In this document: in pieces, positions 60,097 to 64,000 of the stretch
Numbering within the stretch: position 1 is the stretch's first letter
Layout: each line of letters begins with the position of its first letter
Assembly (NCBI RefSeq): GCF_900143245.1
Contig: NZ_FRDK01000004.1
Coordinates: 1 to 64,000, forward strand
Origin: Flavobacterium fryxellicola
GTDB taxonomy: Bacteria > Bacteroidota > Bacteroidia > Flavobacteriales > Flavobacteriaceae
Length of the DNA stretch: 64,000 nt
Direction: 5' to 3'
Program-made: the position numbers and the translations under genes
The notes under the pieces: generated by a model
What the model was told of the DNA's origin: nothing
Database searches by the model: none
Seen by the model: the letters and a program-made list of their open reading frames with translations, nothing else

Positions 60097-60675
60097 TTAT
60101 TCCAATGTTTTCAAAAAATCAATTAGTTTTTTTGTTGCCTTTCCTCTATGACTGATTTTGTTTTTTATCTCCAATGACAATTGGGCGAATGTTTCTTCAT
60201 AACCGTCTGGCTGAAAAATAGGATCGTATCCAAAACCCTGATCTCCAATTTTTTTTGAAGTAATCAATCCTTTTGCTATTCCAGTAAAAAGATGCTGCTT
60301 GCCATTTAAATTTAATGCCATAACAGTTTTAAACTGTGCAGCTCTATTATTTTTGCTAGCAAGCGCATCCAATAATTTGTTCATATTATCATCTGCGTTG
60401 CGCTGTTCCCCAGCATAGCGAGCTGAGTAAACGCCAGGATCACCATTCAAAGAGTCTACTTCTAGTCCAGTATCATCCGCAAAGCAATTGTAACCAAATT
60501 TTTCAGTAACATAATTGGCTTTTTGAATTGCATTCCCTTCAATAGTGCCGGCTGTTTCTGGAATGTCTTCAAAACATCCAATACTTTCAAGACTCAATAC
60601 ACGTATTGTATCAGGAAGCATGCTTTGTAATTCTAGGATTTTGTTTTTATTATTGGAAGCGAAAACGAGTTGCAT
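60097..60675 (-). CDS. rdgB: XTP/dITP pyrophosphatase
   Basis: Removes the non-canonical nucleotides dITP and XTP from the pool by hydrolysis to the monophosphate. It has LVFASNNKNKILELQ at the N-terminus, the metal and base pocket in FADDTGLEVDSLNGDPGVYSA, GFGYDPIFQPDG, and ISHRGKATKKLIDFL at the end. Starting at MQLVFASNN gives 192 residues, the usual size; an upstream in-frame ATG adds seven residues. Confidence 0.95.
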   Translation of the reverse strand: MQLVFASNNKNKILELQSMLPDTIRVLSLESIGCFEDIPETAGTIEGNAIQKANYVTEKFGYNCFADDTGLEVDSLNGDPGVYSARYAGEQRNADDNMNKLLDALASKNNRAAQFKTVMALNLNGKQHLFTGIAKGLITSKKIGDQGFGYDPIFQPDGYEETFAQLSLEIKNKISHRGKATKKLIDFLKTLE

Positions 60676-60964
60676 TTTTTTAGGTTTAATTTCCAAATAT
60701 ACGCTTTATCGGCAGGACAGCTCTCTTTTGAAGTGTTTTATTGCTTATTTTATATAGGGACCTGTATTTGTAATAAATGCATTTAAGCTGTTATATTAAA
60801 TTAGTTTTAAAAATGTGATATTCAATTAATTATATAAATTGTTCTATCTTTTAATGTCGTTTTGATTGATCATTTGAATAATTTGGCACTACATGGTGAT
60901 ACTATTTAAAAAGCTAATTTTACTAAACGGTAAAGTTTGTTTTGGTAAATCGAAATTAACAATC

Positions 60965-60995
60965 GGAGGCCCTTTAAAAAGGCCTCCTTTTTTTT
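60965..60995 (+). terminator. Terminator identical to those of the small-RNA array, upstream copy
   Basis: GGAGGCC and GGCCTCC around an AT-rich loop (60965-60987), then nine Ts. It is 326 bp before the first array terminator and keeps a related 3' flank (TGTGCTGGTAT). The 150 bp before it do not match the array's RNA body, so it may belong to a diverged first unit or to another short transcript. Confidence 0.75.
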
Positions 60996-61150
60996 TGTGC
61001 TGGTATTCCTAAATAAGGAGTAGTGCTATCCTTTTTTGAAAGGTAATTTTCTCTACCACTTTTCTTCAACTGTAATTATTTAGTAATCTTGCCTATTTAA
61101 TGTCTAATAATCAATACGTTAATAATTAGTTAAAGTGAAGTATGTTGGTT

Positions 61151-61178
61151 TTGTATGTCCTAATTAGTTGTATATTTG
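61151..61178 (+). promoter_or_regulatory. Promoter of small-RNA unit 1
   Basis: TTG at 61151-61153, a 17-bp spacer, then TATATTTG at 61171-61178. This is an exact match to the flavobacterial TTG / TAnnTTTG consensus. Confidence 0.85.
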
Positions 61179-61181
61179 ATT

Positions 61182-61321
61182 ATGGTTTTGGTTTATTGTT
61201 GAATATATCCATCTGCAAGGAGAAGAGTATTTAGTAGTTAGTTGTATCGAAAGATAGTAACTGATAGCAACAAACCAAAGTGCATAATCAGGAGGCCCTT
61301 TAAAAAGGCCTCCTTTTTTTT
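61182..61321 (+). ncRNA. Candidate small RNA, unit 1
   Basis: A transcript of about 140 nt should run from the promoter to the T tract at 61314-61321. TTTGGTTT (61187-61194) pairs with AAACCAAA (61272-61279) and GTTG (61198-61201) with CAAC (61268-61271), giving a closing stem. Inside, TTAGTT / AACTGA and TATC-GAAA-GATA form a hairpin with a GNRA loop. A purine-rich stretch, CTGCAAGGAGAAGAG (61213-61227), stays unpaired. No convincing protein is encoded; a six-codon frame near the 5' end lies in the stem. It may be a member of a known flavobacterial RNA motif; I cannot decide from sequence alone. Confidence 0.75.
61291..61321 (+). terminator. Terminator of small-RNA unit 1
   Basis: GGAGGCC (61291-61297) pairs with GGCCTCC (61307-61313), and the loop extends the stem with CTTT / AAAG. 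Eight Ts follow. Confidence 0.95.
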
Positions 61322-61483
61322 GTGCCGGTATCTCCAAATAATAATTAGTCCTATCCTTTTTTGAAAGTTAATTTGCTATACTACTCTTCTTCGACTGTAG
61401 TTCTGTAGCTACTTATTATTTGTGCCTTTTTAATGTCTGATAATCAACACGTTAATTATTAGTTAAAGTGATGTATGTTGGTT

Positions 61484-61511
61484 TTGTATGTCCTAATTAG
61501 TTGTATATTTG
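61484..61511 (+). promoter_or_regulatory. Promoter of small-RNA unit 2
   Basis: TTG at 61484-61486, 17 bp, TATATTTG at 61504-61511; identical to unit 1. Confidence 0.85.
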
Positions 61512-61514
61512 ATT

Positions 61515-61653
61515 ATGGTTTTGGTTTATTGTTGAATATATCCATCTGCAAGGAGAAGAGTATTTAATAGTTAGTTGTATCGAAAGATATAAACTGATAG
61601 CAACACACCAAAGTACATAATTAGGAGGCCCTTTAAAAAGGCCTCCTTTTTTT
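61515..61653 (+). ncRNA. Candidate small RNA, unit 2
   Basis: The same RNA as unit 1 with a few changes: TTTAATAG in place of TTTAGTAG, GATATAAACTG in place of GATAGTAACTG, ACACCAAA in place of AAACCAAA and CATAATT in place of CATAATC. The last keeps pairing through a G-U pair; the ACACCAAA change introduces one mismatch in the closing stem. Confidence 0.75.
61624..61653 (+). terminator. Terminator of small-RNA unit 2
   Basis: Same stem as unit 1, with seven Ts at 61647-61653. Confidence 0.95.
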
Positions 61654-61815
61654 GTGCCGGTATCTCCAAATAAAAATTAGTCCTATCCTTTTTTGAACGC
61701 TAATTTGCTACACTACTCTTCTTTGACTGTAATTCTGTAGCTACTTACTATTTGTGCCTTTTTAATGTCTGATAATCAATACGTTAATAATTAGTTAAAG
61801 TGATGTATGTTGGTT

Positions 61816-61843
61816 TTGTATGTCCTAATTAGTTGTATATTTG
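61816..61843 (+). promoter_or_regulatory. Promoter of small-RNA unit 3
   Basis: TTG at 61816-61818, 17 bp, TATATTTG at 61836-61843; identical to units 1 and 2. Confidence 0.85.
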
Positions 61844-61846
61844 ATT

Positions 61847-61986
61847 ATGGTTTTGGTTTATTGTTGAATATATCCATCTGCAAGGAGAAGAGTATTTAAT
61901 AGTTAGTTGTATCGAAAGATATAAACTGATAGCAACACACCAAAGTACATAATCAGGAGGCCCTTTAAAAAGGCCTCCTTTTTTTT
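61847..61986 (+). ncRNA. Candidate small RNA, unit 3
   Basis: Identical to unit 2 through the RNA body, except that it ends CATAATC as in unit 1. Units 2 and 3 also share most of their spacer, so they are the youngest pair in the array. Confidence 0.75.
61956..61986 (+). terminator. Terminator of small-RNA unit 3
   Basis: Same stem as unit 1, with eight Ts at 61979-61986. Confidence 0.95.
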
Positions 61987-62148
61987 GTGCCGGTATCTCC
62001 AAATAAGAACTAGCTCTGTCTTTTTTTGAAAGGTAATTTTCTTTACCACTTTTCTTCAACTGTGGAACTGTAATTACTTAGTATTATTACCTATGTAATG
62101 CCTGATAATCAATACGTTAATAATTAGTTAAAGTGATGTATGTTGGTT

Positions 62149-62176
62149 ATGTATGTCCTAATTAGTTGTATATTTG
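62149..62176 (+). promoter_or_regulatory. Promoter of small-RNA unit 4, changed -33 element
   Basis: TATATTTG at 62169-62176 is kept. The -33 element reads TTATG where the other units read TTTTG, so the TTG triplet is lost at 62149-62151. This promoter may be weaker. Confidence 0.7.
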
Positions 62177-62179
62177 ATT

Positions 62180-62319
62180 ATGGTTTTGGTTTATTGTTGA
62201 ATATATCCATCTGCAAGGAGAAGAGTATTTAGTGGTTAGTTGTATCGAAAGATAGTAACTGATAGCAACACACCAAAGTACATAATTAGGAGGCCCTTTA
62301 ATAAGGCCTCCTTTTTTTT
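62180..62319 (+). ncRNA. Candidate small RNA, unit 4
   Basis: Body as in unit 1 at the hairpin (GATAGTAACTG) but as in unit 2 at the closing stem (ACACCAAAGTACATAATT), so it combines features of both. It has TTTAGTGG in the loop. Confidence 0.75.
62289..62319 (+). terminator. Terminator of small-RNA unit 4
   Basis: GGAGGCC / GGCCTCC stem with one changed loop-side base (TTTAATAAGG), followed by eight Ts at 62312-62319. Confidence 0.95.
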
Positions 62320-62454
62320 GTGCTGCTCCTTGAAATAATCCTTTTTCAGATTATTTTTCAAAATAGTTTTTTAAAGCTTATTTTAAAATTTAGTTGCCAA
62401 ATCACAGTAATCGAGTGAAAAAAGCCCTTTATGCATCTATAATAAAAATAAATT

Positions 62455-62640
62455 AAATGACTGATTATCAATTTAATTTATTGCTAAAAATTGTAGCTAT
62501 AAATGTGGTTTTGATTAAGTACTAGAGATGGCAATCTCACAATGAAATAGATATCTCATATTCGACTCTACGTGTAATAGTAGCAGTTAATATTACTATT
62601 TAACATGGACTATTTTAAAAAATAGATAAGTTTTTTGTGT
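62455..62640 (+). other. Degenerate relative of the small-RNA unit, without terminator
   Basis: The stretch GACTGATTATCAATTTAATT followed by TGTGGTTTTGATTAAGTAC parallels the upstream and promoter part of the array units (TGATAATCAATACGTTAAT ... TTTGATTATGG) and also the relative at 62690. The promoter boxes are not recognisable and no terminator follows. I call it a decayed copy with low certainty. Confidence 0.35.
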
Positions 62641-62689
62641 TTTTCTGTAACGGCTATTTTACTAGGAATTCAAAAGAGTTTCAGTTGCC

Positions 62690-62905
62690 ATATTTAACAC
62701 GTTAATTTTTGGTTAAAGAACTATTTTTCAATACTTTTTCATTTAATTAATGCTAATTTTAAGTATGTTTTTGATTAATTACTTGAATATGTCTTTCTTA
62801 CAATAGGAATGATAATTCAATAATCAGCTATACTATTGACTGTATGAGTTGATAATGGTAAATCAGAATCAGCAACAGGAGGGCAGTAATGGCTCTCCTG
62901 TTTAT
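62690..62905 (+). ncRNA. Diverged relative of the small-RNA unit
   Basis: CACGTTAATTTTTGGTTAAAG at 62698-62718 parallels the conserved upstream block of the array. TTTTTGATTAATTACTTGAATATGTC parallels the promoter and RNA 5' part (written here in two pieces: TTTTTGATTAATTAC and TTGAATATGTC). The unit ends in a terminator of different sequence but the same place. The -7 box is imperfect, so expression is uncertain. Confidence 0.45.
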
Positions 62906-62909
62906 TTAG
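62876..62909 (+). terminator. Terminator of the diverged unit
   Basis: CAGGAGGGC (62876-62884) pairs with GGCTCTCCTG (62892-62900 core, one G-U pair) around a seven-base loop; TTTATTT follows. Confidence 0.75.
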
Positions 62910-62929
62910 TAAAGGTTCTTTTTAAAGCT

Positions 62930-64000
62930 TCGATACGCTTTTTAAATTGTCAGGAAATTACAAATCGGCTAAATGAGCAAATTCATCACCACGCATGAAA
63001 ATGTTTATATCTACCTCTTTAAAGCTTTTTTTTCCTGCGGCAGCGAGTAGTTCATTTGCCGAATGTTATGTGTTTTTATGAAAATGAAAAACACGTTCTG
63101 ATTTATCTGTTACAACCAATCCTTTCATTAGCGTTTTTTTCTTGCGTAGCCACTCCTGTAGGGCATGTATTGGTATTTCAATGTAACGTTTGAATACAAC
63201 CTAGAGAAAATACAAAGCCACGAGCGCTGTTGCAAATATATTCATCAAGAGCAACTGCTCTCAGAATTGAATAGCCAGATATCTTTTTGCCCTTGAAAAT
63301 AATACGCATGCTGTCTCTAATTCCAAAACGAACTAAAGTTTTAGTAACAAATATAAGTACAGGTTCAAATGGCATCCCCACACCATCTGCAAATTCTAGT
63401 GGTGCAGCTCCCGTTCCACCTTCAGCACCATCAAGAGTAATGAAATCGGGGAAGCAGTTTTGAGTACTCATTTCTTGGCAAATCATTTCAAATTCTTTAG
63501 TGTCCCCGATGCAAAGTTTGAATCCTATTGGTTTTTACATTGGAAAGTGCTCGTGATTTTGATATAAAAGCAATCGAACCTTTATTATCTTCAAATGCAG
63601 AATGATTGGGTGGTGAAAAAATCGCCGTGTTTGGTAAGACCCCTCTTAGTTTAGCATTTTGTACCGTGTTTTCTGCTGCTGCTAAAACTCCTCCACGGCC
63701 TAGTTTAGCTCCTTGTGATAACTTAATCTCAATCAGCTTTACTTCTGGTAAATTTGCTTTTTCAGTAAATCTACCGCCGTCAAAACCACTTCTATCATCG
63801 CGACAACCAAAATAACCTGTTCCTGCTTTGCCATTTGATTTCATTTCCCTACTTCTGGAATTCAGTTAATTCGCCTTCATCTTTATTGTGATAAAAGTTT
63901 CCTTTTAGCGCTCCTCATTTTTAGAACTGTGATAGCGTTCTCACTTAAAGAACCAAAACTCATTTCAGAAATATTCAATACAGCAACTAAATAAGGCTGT
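62930..64000 (-). pseudogene. Decayed FMN-binding glutamate synthase family protein (5' end outside the window)
   Basis: Minus-strand pieces in several frames follow one protein of the stand-alone FMN-binding glutamate synthase type. From the 5' side they are LNISEMSFGSLSENAI (63915-63990), GTGYFGCRDD, KLSQGAKLGRGGVL and SPPNHSAFED (63497-63844), then after a frameshift in an A run near 63535 the FMN part [14 protein letters not shown] (63178-63486), then NTNTCPTGVATQEK, SANELLAAAGKKSFKEVD and MRGDEFAHLADL (62950-63178). At least two frameshifts and three stops (for example TGA where the Cys before NTNTCP is expected) break it. It cannot make a working enzyme. Confidence 0.88.

Larger units (their letters stand above)
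60988..62320. repeat. Four tandem repeats of about 332 bp
   Basis: Four head-to-tail units, with terminators starting at 61291, 61624, 61956 and 62289, that is 333, 332 and 333 bp apart. Each unit has a variable spacer (about 100 bp), a well-conserved upstream stretch with CGTTAATAATTAGTTAAAG, a promoter, an RNA body and a terminator. The first 60 bp of the RNA body are identical in all four. The spacers differ more, above all in the outer units. Confidence 0.95.

Noticed and set aside
61182-61202. Six-codon frame at the 5' end of each small RNA
   Set aside because: It lies in the closing stem and is kept only because the RNA sequence is; it could be a leader peptide but nothing supports it.
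61829-62059. Minus-strand frame of 76 codons inside the array
   Set aside because: It crosses a terminator and a promoter of the small-RNA units, is not kept in the other units and has no family signature.
60988-62320. Type I toxin-antitoxin repeats in the array
   Set aside because: Long direct repeats with small RNAs recall Ldr or Ibs loci, but no hydrophobic small peptide is encoded on either strand within the units.

Overview
The window is a chromosomal segment of a low-GC member of the Bacteroidota, most probably Flavobacterium or a close Flavobacteriaceae relative. Four things point there. Many genes start a short distance after a TAnnTTTG element, the flavobacterial -7 box. Genes almost never carry a Shine-Dalgarno sequence. 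The outer membrane is represented by TonB-dependent receptors, a FecI/FecR pair and DUF4249 and DUF5723 proteins. Housekeeping proteins have the forms usual in this family, such as a long NusB, eukaryote-type NADP isocitrate dehydrogenase and PUR-domain DUF3276. I see no prophage, transposase, CRISPR array or tRNA.

Layout. 1-300 holds the 3' end of a 5S rRNA, its terminator and nine tandem 16-bp repeats. 446-3560 has an intact PafA-type alkaline phosphatase followed by a decayed PhoA-family alkaline phosphatase. 3738-11104 has lysA and the gltBD operon on the minus strand. 11532-14513 has sucC and selO. 14592-19745 is a mixed block that includes a BioF-like aminotransferase next to an L-Ala-D/L-Glu-type dipeptide epimerase. 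19742-27245 has uvrB and a complete transenvelope signalling set (ECF sigma factor, FecR anti-sigma factor, STN-domain TonB receptor); the FecR frame is broken by one in-frame stop. 27709-35218 has rlmF, a lipid-anchored or membrane-anchored hydrolase, thiamine pyrophosphokinase, a DUF4249/TonB-receptor pair and icd. 35517-45365 has rplS, trmD, a cyclophilin-FKBP fusion, csaA, an ABC exporter, leucine dehydrogenase, nusB and yajC. 45441-60696 has a lysine-rich protein, pepT, pyrD, HMG-CoA lyase, a lipoprotein/DUF5723 pair, a P-type ATPase, guaB, a 36-residue basic protein, a DEAD-box helicase and rdgB. 62930-64000 is a decayed FMN-binding glutamate synthase homologue.

The most notable region is 60960-62900. 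Four nearly identical units of about 332 bp lie head to tail. Each has its own promoter (a -33 TTG, 17 bp, then TATATTTG), about 140 nt with no convincing protein-coding frame but a foldable closing stem and a GNRA-capped hairpin, and a strong Rho-independent terminator. They look like a tandem array of independently transcribed small RNAs. Degenerate relatives lie downstream, and a fifth copy of the same terminator lies upstream.

Functionally the window is mostly central metabolism (nitrogen assimilation through GltBD, TCA cycle through SucC and Icd, lysine, GMP and UMP synthesis, branched-chain amino acid breakdown through leucine dehydrogenase and HMG-CoA lyase), translation and RNA metabolism, and outer-membrane uptake. 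Calls rest on reading the sequence and protein families from memory; no search was run.
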